Assembly (NCBI GenBank): GCA_033980235.1
Contig: CM067068.1
Location: 1,206,001-1,270,000, forward strand
Direction: 5' to 3'
Length of the DNA: 64,000 bases
Origin: Diadema setosum
Lineage: Eukaryota; Echinodermata; Echinoidea; Diadematoida; Diadematidae
In this document: positions 36,308 through 50,413 of the stretch, piece by piece
How positions within the stretch are numbered: position 1 is the stretch's first letter
Layout: each line of letters begins with the position of its first letter
Made by a program: the position numbers and the translations under genes
The notes under the pieces: model-generated
What the model was told of the DNA's origin: nothing
Seen by the model: only the letters and a program-made list of their open reading frames with translations
Databases searched by the model: none

Positions 36308-39244
36308 AATTCATTACCCTGGAATCAGTAAAGGATTTGGGCAGACTTAGGTAAAGGGTTACGCGTTGAAAGACAAGAATTCCTCGCGTTGATGTCATGG
36401 GTAAGTATCAATAAATTGGTATTGATAACTTCTCTTGCCTATGCGCTAAACATAACGCCAAACTGAATTTCTGTCATTTGATTTTAAAAAGCTTGCCACA
36501 AATCATGCAAGACCATTTCAGGTGAAATTCGATCAGCGTCGCGTGCTGAGGCGTTTCAGTCGGTGTTGAATGTTTGCGACATATCTAGTTTGTTAATCGG
36601 TTTAAATGAGGTCCTGTACATGCAAGTGATGCTTGAGACATGTACTTCTTTGGGTACGGAATGTTGTTCCTACAGGTTAACCTGAAAGGTTAGTTGTGGG
36701 AAGGCAGCATCCTATGTCTTTCTTATCTTGTGGCCACGGTAATGACATTCCAGACCCAGTGTTGTTTGGACTGTAAACCTGTGCTGAATGTTTTCACAAT
36801 TCTTGCGAACTTTCCAAAGGTAGCGGTATGATCCTACCTGGGATGTTGTGAGCGAATGTGTTCACAATAAGAGCGCAAATGGCCCTTCACAGAAGCGAAG
36901 AAAGAAAAAACAAGAAGAAGAAGGAGAAGACTACTATTAAGGGAAAGGGAAGGGAAAGAATAAGAGAAAAAGGAAAATAATATTGCTGGTATAGGTTTCT
37001 TAGAAGTATGTTAAATATGAGGAAAAGGAGGGAATGTTGACTTAAAAGCTATGTACTTGGAAACTATTCAAATCGTTTTCTTTCGTTGTTGGAAAGGGCA
37101 ACAACTCACATTGCCTGTTTCATGGACTGAAATCTTGGGATAGAAATGTGGACTAATGGCCCGATTGCAGCCCGATTTGGGTGTCATGTCAGGAGCGAAT
37201 GCTGTTGTCGAGTTGTCCCTGTAGCTCTTGGTGGAGAACGGAGGCGGGCGTTATATGTTGAGATGAGTGTGTATCATTATGAAGAGAGATGAAATGAAAA
37301 TAGACCGCCGTCCAAATCTGCGAAATATATCGCGACGTCTGAGATTGAGAGATCACGAGTAAAATGAGGGGGAAGAGAGTAAAGAGAGAGTTATAGAGAG
37401 TAAGGGATTGAGTGATGATTTACGACAAATGGCCAGGGGATTGGAAGGATTTGTGGGCTCGATTTAATGCGTTTGCACTCTTGGCTAAACAGGCTGCAGG
37501 GTTACGCGTAAGGAAACACCTGAAAATACAACGTGTAAAAAGACTATGACCATTTTCACTCCTCTTCGTTAAGTCGGGTAAGTAGATAATCGTACATGGA
37601 ATTGACAGCATGATTTAAAGGTCTTATTTTTGACATAATTGCGACGTTGAAAGAAAGTAGATTTAGAATGAACCAGACCGAAAATATCGCAACAGAGATG
37701 GCACGTGTATTATAAATTAGATTTCGTCCCTTTGTCATTAAAAAAAGGATGAATTACAAGAACGTCAACTGTTATAGACTGAACTACTCACCACGTAGTA
37801 TTTAGGTTTATTCTAAATCCCAATTTTGCTTCATGAAGCGAGCATTGTCTGTAAGACGTCATAATCAGAACTCGATCCACGGCTCTTGACTCGAGATGTA
37901 TTTGGTGAATGATAGGTGTTTTTAACATTCCTTGTAGACACAACACACTTTCAATCGTTCTCTTATATTTTTTTCCTCTCTCTCCATCATTCTCCGGGGC
38001 CATTTATCTTATTATCTTTCCTTTTTGGAAGTCTCTTTGTATCAAAAAATGTTATCGACAGATGTATTCGACGTCAGCTTACAGCCGGCTAAGCCGAGGA
38101 TTACATCAATGCAAATAGAAGCACGCAAAACGAGACTGCTCTGGCTGGTATCCATTTCGCATCGCTCAGTAGAGGAATGTCATGAAGAAAACCCCAGCGA
38201 AAAGTACATGCAGCCTCTTTACATTCAACCAAGGCACCAAGGTACCACGGTTGAAAGTAGTGACAAAATGAGCTGTGAGGAGTCTCATTCTGCTGTTACG
38301 ACCATCAAATGTTGCTGCTGGATTTTTGTCAAAAGTCGTCAAAAAGCAGTAACTCCTGGTTCTAGACAGACCAACAGATGAATAATTTACTTAATACAAG
38401 TGTATTGGTTTGTTTGGGATATGAAGAGAGAGGGGGGGGGGGAGGTGTTTGAGTTTAAATTTCGAAGTCAGTTTGATAGTAGAAAGCTTTAGCAAAAATA
38501 GTACGACCTCTTTTTTTTTTTTGGCGTTGGCTCCTTCTATTCTCACACCGATTCAACAGATGAAACAAGTTCCTGACACAAAACCTGAAACCAGGAAAAG
38601 TGCAAAGCGTTGGAAAATTTCTGGCAGAAAAACGATAAATAAAAGAAAAAAAAAAGCATCTCCGACCTTCGCCCCGCTTCCACAATGATGTCGAAAAATA
38701 AGTTGACGTGTGTAGAGGTCAGTTTATTAATTACTCATCCGATACTTTTCCCATAACCATCTCCTCCCGGTTTCCCGATGAAAGGGAAAAAAAGTCTAAC
38801 TAACCCACATCCAGACAAATGTTCTGTTTGAGTAATTTAAAGCTATAGCAAGGCCTATAAATGTCACTATTGATTTATGATTACTATCAAACTTGCCCTG
38901 GTAAAAAGAACGTAGAATAATTATGTTACGGAAAAACTAGTAACCTATCACACAACATGGCGAAATTCTTGCACTTTCTCCTGGAACGCTGATCATAATA
39001 TCATAAGGCTTTTGTGCACTGACTTCATTACGTGGATTGTGTTCTATCTCCATTTGAAAGGAGATTCCGCAAAGAATCATGCTTACTTGAGCTCATCACC
39101 TCCATGACTTACCTTTCCTCATGCTCTTTCCTACATAAAATACCTATAGATTAATATTATATAATAATATCAATTTCGTATCGCATCCATGTGAACTATA
39201 CTCTGTAATTCATTATACTTTGTGAGTACTTTACTTGCCTTTTG

Positions 39245-39400
39245 TTTATTTGTTTATTTCAATTCATATATTTTCATTCTCTTATCCAACTAAACATAAC
39301 ACAGAATAAATCAGGAATTACATCACAAGCATATACATTCGACTTTGCAAAGGATCAATGATACAGATAAAGATGTGCATGCATACCGGCAAAAATACAA
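39245..39400 (-). mobile_element. LINE-like 3' tail, copy A
   Basis: Nearly collinear with the complement of 50085-50240. Shared strings include AACATAACACAGAATAAATC and AAATCAGGAATT, and CATTCGACTTTGCAAA. It ends in an AT-rich tail (TTGTTTATTTGTTTATTTC) as expected of a non-LTR 3' end. No coding part is attached. Confidence 0.6.
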
Positions 39401-39531
39401 AGTTATGCTTCAGTTGCTTTAGTGTCTGGGAAAATGAAGAACAGACAGATCAGTAGAGATAGATAAAACGCACAATGATGAAAGATGGAAATACACTGTA
39501 CTATCAAATCATGTTTATCTACAGTCACTAT

Positions 39532-39540
39532 TATATATAT

Positions 39541-39606
<66 letters not shown>

Positions 39607-39748
39607 ATATATATACATATATATACATATATATATATACATATATATATATGTATATATATGTATATATATATATATATATATATGTATGCTCATACAT
39701 ATATATACATATATATATCGTATATATATGTATATGTATATGTATATT
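39532..39748. repeat. (TA)n array with embedded CA and TG steps
   Basis: About 215 bp of alternating TA with short ACACAC, TATG and CATA interruptions. It is largely self-complementary. A separate (AT)n lies at 39909-39931. Tyr/Ile-rich frames over it are artefacts. Confidence 0.95.
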
Positions 39749-42700
39749 CTAAATTCCGCTTCAGAAACGGATTTTTAATCTAACATCACATCGCATCCTG
39801 GTCGCTGATGAAGAATGCGATGACTAACCTGTTTGGTGTCTTGTTTCAAAAACATGCGCTTTCCTCGCCAGGATAAAGCGTTTTAATGCCATTTTAGGTT
39901 TTAATCTCATATATATATATATATATATATACATTATGATATATGTTTATACATTTGTAAACATACTTGTCTATCTATATATGCATACATACTGAGAAAT
40001 GCCAAGAAGTGTCCTGCGTCATCTAAAATTGTTCACATGTCTCACAATCATGAGAGAATATGAAATAACACAGTCATAACAATACACAAGTATGTGCAAA
40101 TCAATTCGAGTGTCAAAACAGATATAAATCTCGTAGAATTGCGGAGATAGTGGACAGATAATACACACAGACAGAACGCCATACTGACGTGTGTAAACAA
40201 ACGCTACAAATTCCGAGCAGGCGATCCGCTGCTTCTCCTCGTTTCCCTCCATCATTTCGTTCCTTAGTCATCCGTGACAGCGCCTGGTTCCCGGGGAATC
40301 ACGCATCTCTCCCGAGTCCCGATGACCGCGAGCGATAAGTAGAGCTTAGCAGATTTGGTGGATTGGGGAGGGGGGGGGGGGGGGGGTTGTAAAACCCGAG
40401 AGAGAAGAATTCGCATGTCAATTACTATTTCATTTTCACAACTATAATGAGAACTCTGTTTGGGCCTTGATCAGCTACAAGAGAGAAAGAAAGAGTTTGT
40501 ATTGTAAGAAATATACTGAGAGAAAGTTTCAGATACTCTCAATGATCGATTGTTACACATGAAGAGAACGAGAGTTGTGTCATTTTAGATGATTGTGTTC
40601 TTAATCTTAATTTCCTCGCTTCGTAATAGATGCTGAAGTGTTTTCTGGTTTTTATTTCTTCACTTCCGGATTGCGCAATATAGGTATGTTGACGATTACT
40701 CTCACACCAGCTTGAAATATTATTATACACTAGCGGTACACAGACTATAACCAAAAGACATCTATAATCAAATAGATAAAAAGGTACACGTGTGCATGAA
40801 TGCATGGCATACGAAGAGGTATTATATATAGATAATTATAACGTAATATGTGTAATACGTAATTATGATAATAGGCATATAGATATATAAAATGGAGAGA
40901 GAGAAAGAAAGATTGATAGAGAAATAGACATATAAATAGATAAATATATGTTAGCAACGTAAATCAGATAAGTTATGGGAATTTAAAGTGTTTTTAATGT
41001 CTGAGAATGTTATGGATAATCATTTAAAAAATGCAGGAAACAAACGTTAAGCTCTTGCTGTAAATCATATTCTATTCCTCTCACATACTCTTGTAATTTC
41101 CCATCTACCACGCTGTTGCTGTTCGCCGTCAGCAATTTTGCAGATGATATAGTCACGGGTGATAAGATCTTTCCTCTGAGATTAATTGCAAAAGACTCGA
41201 ATGGCTTTAGTGAGCGCGCTCAGACCACGCAGTGCGCGCGTCATTTTGCATGCCTGATATATCACTTCCCCTCCCCCAAGAGATCGTTTTGCGAAAGCCC
41301 GTTCTCTGGCAGGGACACGTTTATCAGGGATGCCCGCTCTGATTATCACGTTGCTCATCGTGTAAAAATTTGCACTCGAAACAGATATTTCCTCTATGTA
41401 ATGCGATAAGTGAGACTTTCACCAACTGAACTGTGACGAAGACGTGTGCCTCGTCTCAACCGACCCCAGCCTCTATACGACCATCTCTGGCTGTGGAGAC
41501 TCGTGGTAGCTATTTTAAGCCCCCAAACAAGCAATATGCTATTAGCGTCCAGCGGAAAATGATTCGGTGTCCGTTCATTCAAATTATTGATGCTCGCTTT
41601 TGTTTTCAGCTTCTTTTTTTCTTTTCTTAAATAGACGAACTTGCGTCTGCTCCAGAAATAAGATCATTTCTCGGATAAATTGCCTCCCGAATTATCGAAA
41701 GTGCTTACTGACAGATCATTGGAATTTCATCTTTCGATGCCAAAGCGAAGCACGATGTCAGCGAAAATCGCCGTAGAGAGCGTACGCTGCACTGATTCTC
41801 TGCGCAATGCCCTTTGGAATTAAAGTAACTCTCTCATTCCTTTCACCAAGTTTCTTCCCCATGAATCTATTTTTGTTTTGTTCTTTGTAGTTCACAAGCA
41901 TTTTAGATGACCAGTCATTGAAACAACCATGTCCAGTGATTAGGAAGTATACACGAAATCATCGCTTCTTCTATGACATGAAACAACTTGGGGTGTCAGT
42001 GTTCTCCATCCACCCCACCCTCGAGCCCTCTTTCACGAAAAGAAAGGAAACCTGCTGATCATAACAAAGGGACATCTTTTAGAAATTAAACTGTGGGGTC
42101 TAGATCTTACCCCTCCGTTATCGCACCCCGAAATCATTTGGGCTGCTATACCTGAGCCACCTCATGCCCAGCCGTTCCCCGAGGATTCGGGACCAGGATG
42201 CCGGTGCGCACAAGACGCCCTCAACAGACCCGCCGTAGAACAATAAAACAACGGTTGCTACGGGATCTGACCCAATTATTACGAGTCCACAAACGGACGC
42301 CAACGGAGTCCCACGTCGAAAATGATCGCGGAAACATTTTTCCGATACTCTTTCTCTAAGGTATTTCCCATATCCAATGTCTACCTTTTGTAGAAAGAGC
42401 TCCTCCTGAATAAATCGCAGGTACAAAGCTTAACCGGTCATAACCTTACCCATCTGACAAAGGTCCACTTTCCTCCTTTGTTTTCCCTTTTTCTTTTTCG
42501 ATTCTAAAACATTTATTACTTCATATTTCCCTCTCTTCTCTCTCTCTTCTCTCTCTCCCTCATCCCCTTCTCTCTCCTCCGTCTCGTCTGCTCTCCCTCT
42601 CTCACTTTGCAAACCTCCTGACGATTGTTTAACTGCCAATCAATCATCGCCTTGGTGCAAGGAATAAAGAAAATATTTTCCCTTTGATTGCCATCGTAGG

Positions 42701-45100
42701 ATGACGATTGAGTAATTAGATTTACGAGACGGATTTACAAATGGATATTTATTGTCATTTTGACACTGAAATTCTAAGCGCTGGAGAACAACTGAAGACA
42801 TGACAGGCAGAGAAAGGAGGGGGGGGGGGGATAAGCCTCATTCACATGCTGAAATTAATCCATGGATCAAGGATTTTGCAAAAATATTATGCTTGTCACA
42901 CAATGGCTTTCTTTCCGTCATCTTGTCTGTATATTACATTTTATCATAATCATGCTTACCTTGTTGTTGTATGACTGTTAAAATGGTGCTTCTTCGTATG
43001 TGTTTGTTTGTCTGTTTGTTTTCGGGGGGGGGGGGTAATTCAAACAACACTTCAAGAAGTAACTTCGAAAAAAAAAACCGTTGTCATTTCTTGTTCAACT
43101 CGACGACTTTGCAAAGAAGAGCAAAGAATTTATTAAAATCAAATTGACGGAGGCAATAACAACTGAGGTAGTATCTATAAAAAAAAAAATAGCACAAAGG
43201 ATAAAACAACAAACGAGCCAAATTCACAGACCGTCATGTATATAACATGATAAAGGCTGCCCCACCCTGATGTTTTTGTATTCTTGCCGGTATTATTCAT
43301 GTGTAACTATACTCTAAAGATCAGGGTATGTCTGAATACAGGGAATCTCATGCTTATGAAGTTGTCCAGTGTAATTTGTTTGTTTTTAACCACACCTTCT
43401 TACTCGGTGATCCTTAATGGCGTAGATCATGCGCTCACACTGAGTATCAGTAGTTGTGACCTATATGGCTTATTCCCTGAAAATAGTTCTTTAACAGATT
43501 TGTAGCATTTACAGCAAATCTGAAATGACTGTTACGGTCATTTTTAAACCACTTTACCAGGCCCTCAAGGCAAAGACTTGCATTGTAGAAGTAATTTATT
43601 TTTGTCAATACACCTTCTAAAACCTCTAATATTTAGGAGGAGGTACATTTTACATGGTTAGCGAACACTTTTGATAGGGAAACCCGAATCTTAGACTGCA
43701 ACGCTGCTCTCCAATTCCATTTCTCTGCTTACAAATCAGACCTTATAGTATGGGATAAGATAATGCTTCGGTTTAATCCTTGTTTGATTTATTGCTTCAT
43801 AGCGACGACGTACTTCAACTTCCACAGTGCACCATAGCAACAAAACAAACAAATGAACAACAACCTTGTCCTCAGGAATAATATTTGAAATGTTGTCTGA
43901 AAGTTGGTTGTGTTTTTTGTTGTTTTGTTTTGTTTCTTGTTTTTGCTCGATTATATCGCGTTCTTCCATTTCATGAACCTGCGCTTAAAAGTACCAACCG
44001 GCAAACAAACCCAACAAGCAAACAAAATGTAGTCCCTGTTGATTTTGAGGGGAAAACACGTCTAGCCTCCATGTGGGGTGAATGTTAAAAAGGGAATTTA
44101 CCCTCATCAATCGCAAATAACTAGTTCTTTTCAGTCTAAAATTCTCTCGTTTTCTGAGAGATTCCTCACAATTTTGTATGGTTTGCAATGTGATAGGGTT
44201 CGGAAATGTTGCCTCTATTTATAGGCGTCTTTCCTATCACAATATTATTACTAAATTTCGCTTGCATGAACACGTTCAGGCAAAATGTGGCATTAATGAC
44301 CGGATCAACACCGATTCTTAAAACTGAAAGTCCCCCCTCCCTCCCCTCAATCAAATACACAATATTACAGTAAGTACTGGTAAGCGTAGGTGTATCAGTC
44401 CCTAAACAAGGCAATTTCTCGAACATGAAGAGCAACAACAATAAGAAGATTCGTCGTAAGGTGTTTGTGTAATATGGGCATCACAAGTTATCGTTGTCGT
44501 GTCGGATTGATTCAAAACATTCGTTGCATCTTACCTCTGTAAACTGTTTTTAATTAGATTTAATCCCTTGTAGAATAAGTGAAAGAGCAAAGTTCTATCG
44601 ATTTTTCATTTCCGTTATCGATTTGGAGCTTGAAGTAACATGATATCTTCAATTGACGATAATATAATAATGCTGTAATACCATTACATCTTTTACTGTA
44701 GTCTTCGTAAAAATTCACCCAATCATGAGCTCTGTTTTGTAGGAAACATATCAGTTTAAGAAAAAATAGGAAAGCAAATATACTCTCAGTGCGTAGGTTA
44801 TATAGGCCCCATACATCTTTTCAATATCGTTTGGATTTGCTCTTAAAGTCTGGTTTATTTCTGTTTCATCGTCAAGTCAATGTTCTTTGCGATTTTTTTT
44901 TTTTTATTGTAGAATTATTTCTTAAGGCATTACAAGAATAGTTTGTTCTAACATCATTATCATTTTAGCATGCATTGTTTAAAATGACAAATGAAAAGGC
45001 TTTACTGCTAATGTGTATGTAAAATTTCCTGTTAAGTTGTGATGCTGTCATGACTTCGGATAATCTCGTATTCTCGGTAGAACGGCGCCAACATCACAGA

Positions 45101-45468
45101 GATTGTTGTTGTTGTTGTTGTTGTTGTTCATTTTCCATCTGTGAAGATGGCTGGATAGCCCATATTCAGCTACACTAAGCTGGTCTTCCATGGGGTCCAG
45201 TTGGATGTGGGGTGGGACCACTTCACCGGGTTAGACACCCTGCTCTTTGCGATGAATGAATGAAGCGGGATCTTTTACGTGCATGAGCTGTGACTCTCTC
45301 GTACACGGGACCTCCATTTTATGTCCTATCCGAGGGACAGAGTGTTTTGCCTCTTGCTAGAGGGGACGGTATGTTTACACACAACATTGCTCAGCCCAGA
45401 CTCGGGTTCGAACCCGGGCCGCGTGATCGTGAGGCAGACGCGCTACCGACTGAGCCAACTCACCGATG
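45101..45468 (-). mobile_element. tRNA-derived SINE with (AAC)n tail
   Basis: On the minus strand the head (from about 45468) has a tRNA-like A box TGGCTCAGTCGGTAGCGCG and B box GGTTCGAACCC, as in RNA polymerase III promoters. The central part includes ATGGAGGTCCCGTGTACGAG and ACGTAAAAGATCCC, resembling the conserved Nin-type SINE core as I remember it. The element ends in (AAC)n at 45101-45129. I found no clear target duplication. Confidence 0.8.
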
Positions 45469-46288
45469 AGCAAGGCCATCTAACCGTATCCTGGTTCATA
45501 TTCTATTTCATTTGGTTCTATTACATTCAATTACAATTCTTAACTATAATTATGTTTTTAGATGTACACTCCTGAAATCTTCAATTATTATTTTGTAAAC
45601 CATGTACATGCTTTGATCTGGCATCCGTTTGGCATAAAAGGATGGACCTGGTCTTTGTTATATGCATATAATTATGTTCAGTTATAATTGTCTTGAACTT
45701 GAGTAAAGTCCTGATTACACAATTCTTTTATACCAAAATACTATAATTATATATTCCTTCATCCTTCATTCTTGTCTGAATATTCATTTTCAAAATTTTG
45801 TTCACTAGAACTACGTGTATATGCAGTTCAATAGTAGATCGTAATTCATTTCTTATCATGTTTTCTATTATACTATTACAATGACAATTGTGCTATTCTT
45901 GAATTGTGCATGATTTTACATCGTATCAAAATGTTCATGCGAACGTCTCCCAAAAGGATCTTTGCTGAGGTCATAGAGGCACGAATCATCTCTAGCTCTC
46001 TTCGTACCCCTCTCACAATCTATTTTCTACCCATTGTGCGCTGAAATAAAAACCAGGTGCGCTTTCTCGCACCCTTGTCTCTTTGGAGCTCTTATCTACT
46101 GGCTATCTATTCCTTACATCAAATCAAATTTCCAAACAGTAAATGTCATCAGAATCGTGCTCACAAATCCTAAAGAGTGCTGATACTTGATTTTCAGTTT
46201 TTCAATTCTCGTTGTGTGTGTATTGTGTGTGTGTGCTTTAGTATGTGAGTTTGCGTTTGCGTTTTTTCGTTGCTGTCTGTTTTCTGTT

Positions 46289-46333
<45 letters not shown>

Positions 46334-47188
46334 CTACTTGTAGCGTCTACCTGTCAATGCATACAGAGGTACAAATATATCGGTGTTGCGATAATATCGC
46401 TGGATGCCTAAATCGGTCCAGTTTTTGGTAGTCGCTTTGACAAACACATAGGAGTTCTTCATAGAATTTGAATGTCTGCTCGTGCGCACTATTTCTGATC
46501 TATTACAAAACCCAACAAAATCATTATTGCACGTCTGGTATTTTTAAAGCGTTACAACCCAAGGTGGCTAGACTCGTACGTGACGTTAGATAATTGGGGT
46601 CATTGTACCTCATAACGTTGAATCACTGGAGTAATTGATAGAATTTATATCAATAATTGTTCGATGGCTTGTACCTATCGTTTACTAGATCTCATAAAAT
46701 TTTCCTGTAACACTTTTTTTTTTTTTTTGGGGGGGGGGGGGAGGTGGGTCAAAGTGCGTTGGGTGTTCAGAAGCGAGAAACGACCGGATTTTATTTAGAC
46801 ATTGGTAAATTGTTAATTTTTGATGTTTCAGACGTCTGCTATTGTTTCATCATGATACGTTCATTTATAGCACGAGTCAACAATTTCAACCCTCACAAAA
46901 TAAATGTAAAATCTCTCCGAGATATCCCATACATGGTGTTTTGCAAATCAATTTAAGGGAGACCTATTCACCTTCAACACAGATTGCAAAGATGAGGGTC
47001 TTCTATACGTGATCTCTCACAATAATTACAGTGATGGCACATACAGTGTAGATACAGTCTATATTACAGTAAGAGCATGGATGTATAGTAATTGATGAGA
47101 AATCTAAGAATACATTATATAATACAAAATCATCCGGTCATGACTAGTCTTTTTTTATTGTTGTTATTGTTGAAGAAGAAGGGTTCTT
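45469..47188. other. Intergenic, no gene seen
   Basis: AT-rich DNA with a (GT)n array at 46292-46330 and a T15G13 run at 46714-46741. Open frames here are short and unrecognised. Confidence 0.6.
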
Positions 47189-47557
47189 TTAAATGGGATG
47201 ACTAGTAACTGATCAGTGGGAATCAGTGGGAATGCTGGGGGATGATTGTTCCAATAATACTTGTGGGATTCATTTAAGAGTACATTATATAATTATCTAT
47301 TGTTGTGTGAAAATTATTTGCTTCAGAACGGTCTCATATTCAAGCAATGTGCAGTTTAATGCCCCGTCACTGTACAGGCATGCTAACCTGGAAACATTAA
47401 ACTGCACATTACTTGAATATGAGACCATTCTGAAGCAAATAATTTTAACACAACAATAGATATAATGTACTCTTAAATGAATCCCACAAGGATTGGAACA
47501 ATCATCCCCAGCATTCCCACTAATTCCCACTGATCAGTTCCTAGCCATCCCCTTTAA
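47189..47557. mobile_element. Hairpin MITE with TTAA ends
   Basis: Flanked by TTAA at 47189-47192 and 47554-47557. The arms of about 165-175 bp are highly similar reverse complements around a loop of about 35 bases near 47375. Because of this the two strands encode nearly the same peptide, a signature of a palindrome and not of a gene. Terminal TTAA-rGGGATGrCTAG resembles the ends of 10807-11198. Confidence 0.85.
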
Positions 47558-47648
47558 GAAAGATGATAACCGACGTTTTTGAAGAAAACTTACGAAGATT
47601 GAGAATAACGCTTTTTTCCCCTGGGCCAAAAATTAATGTAGGATGTCG

Positions 47649-47650
47649 TT

Positions 47651-47699
<49 letters not shown>

Positions 47700-47960
47700 C
47701 AGTAGTAGTAGTAGTAGTAGCAGTAGTAGTACTAGCAGTAGTAGTAGTAGTAGTACTACTACTACTACAACTTATAATAATAATAACAACAACAATAATA
47801 ATAATGATAATAATAGTAATAAGAAGAAAAAGAAAAAGAAAAAGAATAATAATAATAATAATAATTATAATAAACCTCATCATCACTATCATTATTGTTA
47901 TTACTGTTGTTGTCGTTGTTATTATTATCATTATCATTACTACTATTGTTGTTGTTGTTT
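47649..47960. repeat. Compound trinucleotide array (AGT, ACT, AAT, AAC, AAG, ATT, GTT)
   Basis: (TAG)n for about 105 bp turns into (ACT)n, so the two can pair with each other. Then come AAT/AAC, AAG-rich, ATT and GTT stretches. Poly-Ser and poly-Asn frames are artefacts. Confidence 0.95.
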
Positions 47961-48806
47961 TAACTTAAAGTACGTATGCCACAGACAAGGGAAAGTTTGA
48001 GAAAATTATCCCCAACGTCCCTCATTGAAATGTGCTCACATGAAGATCAATGTATTCAGGTTGTTTTTCAGACCTTGAATGTGTGATGAATAATTATCCT
48101 CCACCTTTCCTGAGGAATCGTGTCGAACAGCATCCCTGAGCATCCTTGCCAGAACAAGGAAGAAAAATGTAATACTATTGTCCTATCTTGTGGAGATTAA
48201 TGTATAACGATAGACATGAAGTCCTTGAAGTACAAGCTATGATAAGATAATGGGGACTCTTGTCGAACAATACCACTCTTGGAATTTCATCAAGTTACGA
48301 TCGCGAAGTCAATATTAAGGCGGGTACTTTCACTTGCATAATATTTATAGGCCTGTAATATAGGCCGAGGATGGACGTCCACCATAAATCACCGTAAGAT
48401 GAAAAAATAGAGTCCTAAAATTTGATGTCATACCAATTTTGCTTATTTGTATAGGGATTTTTGACACATTTACGTTATTCATTTATCATTCTTTTCTTGG
48501 TCAATCCTAATCGTAGTAAATTGTCATGCGATACCACTTTTCAAAACTCAACAGTAAAGATATGTTGTGGGGGGAGGGTATGATGGACTGAAGTCTTGCA
48601 GGCGGCATTATCGTGGTATAGTCAATGCTGTTGACTGTTTTTTTTTTTTCTGTGATGGCAATTTAAACTTGAGAGTTTCTGGTGACGCACACATTCTTCG
48701 TGGTCTATTTCGTCTATTTACTTCCTTCGAAGTTGGCCTTTCAAGTTGCGGATTATGCTCAGATCTTCTCCCACGCAATACTTGTAATAAGAAAAAATAT
48801 AGAGAA

Positions 48807-48838
<32 letters not shown>

Positions 48839-49580
48839 AGAAAGAAAAGAGTCAGTAAAAAAAGGGGGGACAAAATTGGAGGCTCACCGCCACTATACCA
48901 GCACCACCAAAGTCATTCAATTTTTCATTTTGCACTGTGTTGAGCACACCCACTTGTCGGAGGCGGTATAAATTTACCGTATTTCTTGAAAAATGCGTCA
49001 AAATATTGCCGTCACATGTTCGTGAGCGTCGACACAGAAATAATATGCCCGGATCGAAAGCAAAATTGCAGGATTGATAAATGCCCTGTAAATATGGGAC
49101 AAGGTTAAAAGGTGTCGATATTGGGCACGAGCGAAGTAAATATTGCGAGGTACAGAAATGAATCATCTCAATATCTCATTAACATCAACATGATCATTGT
49201 CGTCGTCGTCACCATCATCATCATCACATCATCATCTTAATAATATGAAAGCTTTGAGAAAGGGTGAAAATAGAGCTGTAAGGTTGTGATATTCAAATAT
49301 TCTTAATATCCCGCGACAAATGAAATAAAATTGTTCGTGTTAATGAAACGTCAAACCTCCTATTCTCTGTGAAGCAAGTGTACATGTTTGTTCTACGCCT
49401 CCTTTGTTTTAAATCTACTAGAGGGGGAATTGGAGCGAATGCACTATTAGAGCGAATAAATACAATCTTGACAAAAATAGATTTTCAGTAGTGAAACGCT
49501 TTGAGCACATTGTAGAGGAAGAGGAGTATAAAAAATCGTATAATCACCTCCTCTCCTTCTTCTCCGTATTATAATTATTA
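47961..49580. other. Intergenic, no gene seen
   Basis: Holds a (GA)n-poly(G) composite at 48805-48838 and a short (ATC)n near 49206-49235. Otherwise unremarkable AT-rich DNA. Confidence 0.6.
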
Positions 49581-49582
49581 TG

Positions 49583-49586
<4 letters not shown>

Positions 49587-49673
<87 letters not shown>

Positions 49674-49699
49674 TTATCATCATCATCATCATCATCCAT
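49587..49699. repeat. (ATT)n then (ATC)n microsatellite
   Basis: About 25-30 ATT units followed by ATC units and CATC tetranucleotides. Confidence 0.95.
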
Positions 49700-50084
49700 C
49701 CATCCATCAATCAATCACTGAATTCATTGTTACGTAATGAAGTAGTCATCATAATCCTTGCACAGCTGCGTGTGTATAGCAGCAGCTCTCTGAAGCACAT
49801 CCTCAATTATACCCTGTTCCATTTCCCTTGTTCAGCGTGTAGGCATTCTCTTTTTTCTGTCTTTCCTTCCGTTCTTTCCATCTATTCTGACAAGTCGTGT
49901 CATGTTGTTGTGTTTCTCCTGTTTTGTTCCGTCCTGTCGTGAATCATATTTGTGATGAGTATTTGTAAATTAGTAATTCATAAGTTGTTGTTTTTTTTGA
50001 GTGGTTCACACTATATGAACAAGCTTGCTTTTTAGTGGACCTCTCAATTCTTTTTTTTTTCTCAACTGAAGCATAACTTTGTAT

Positions 50085-50240
50085 TTTTTTGCCAGTATGC
50101 ATTCTTATGTTTATCTGTATCATTTATCTTTTGCAAAGTCGAATGTTTATGTTTATGATGTAAAATTCCTGATTTATTCTGTGTTATGTTTTGTTGGAAA
50201 AAGAAGAATGAAAATAAATGAATTGAATTGTATTAAATTG
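50085..50240 (+). mobile_element. LINE-like 3' tail, copy B
   Basis: Collinear with the complement of 39245-39400. It ends in AATTGAATT-type tail repeats (50219-50255) that run directly into an (ATT)n array. Upstream T-rich sequence may belong to the same element. Confidence 0.6.
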
Positions 50241-50261
50241 AATTGCATTGAATTATTATTA

Positions 50262-50376
<115 letters not shown>

Positions 50377-50413
50377 GTCAATATATTATTAACACACCCT
50401 AGCTCTATGATGG

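Larger units (their letters stand above)
31716..45100. other. Large gene-free stretch with scattered repeats
   Basis: I find no exon with recognisable similarity or convincing codon structure. Contents: a micro-palindrome at 33732-33767, T16G13 at 33667-33695, (TG)n at 35664-35747, hormone-receptor-like half sites at 36274-36307, a purine-rich stretch at 36890-36990, a TA-rich array at 39532-39748, a LINE tail at 39245-39400, and G-runs at about 38433, 40370, 42822 and 43023. Confidence 0.55.

Noticed and set aside
38025..38381. 118-residue plus-strand frame
   Set aside because: No domain or neighbouring exon supports it.
42118..42426. 102-residue minus-strand frame in moderately GC-rich DNA
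   Set aside because: No recognised motif and no supporting exon structure; left unannotated.
45397..45468. Possible functional tRNA gene (A and B boxes)
   Set aside because: The sequence continues into a SINE body with an (AAC)n tail and does not form a clean acceptor stem; tRNA-derived SINE preferred.
47226..47530. Nearly identical 77-residue frames on both strands
   Set aside because: Caused by the palindromic MITE, not by two genes.
47563..48000. Poly-Ser/poly-Asn 145-residue frame
   Set aside because: It is made wholly of trinucleotide repeats; the other strand is equally open.
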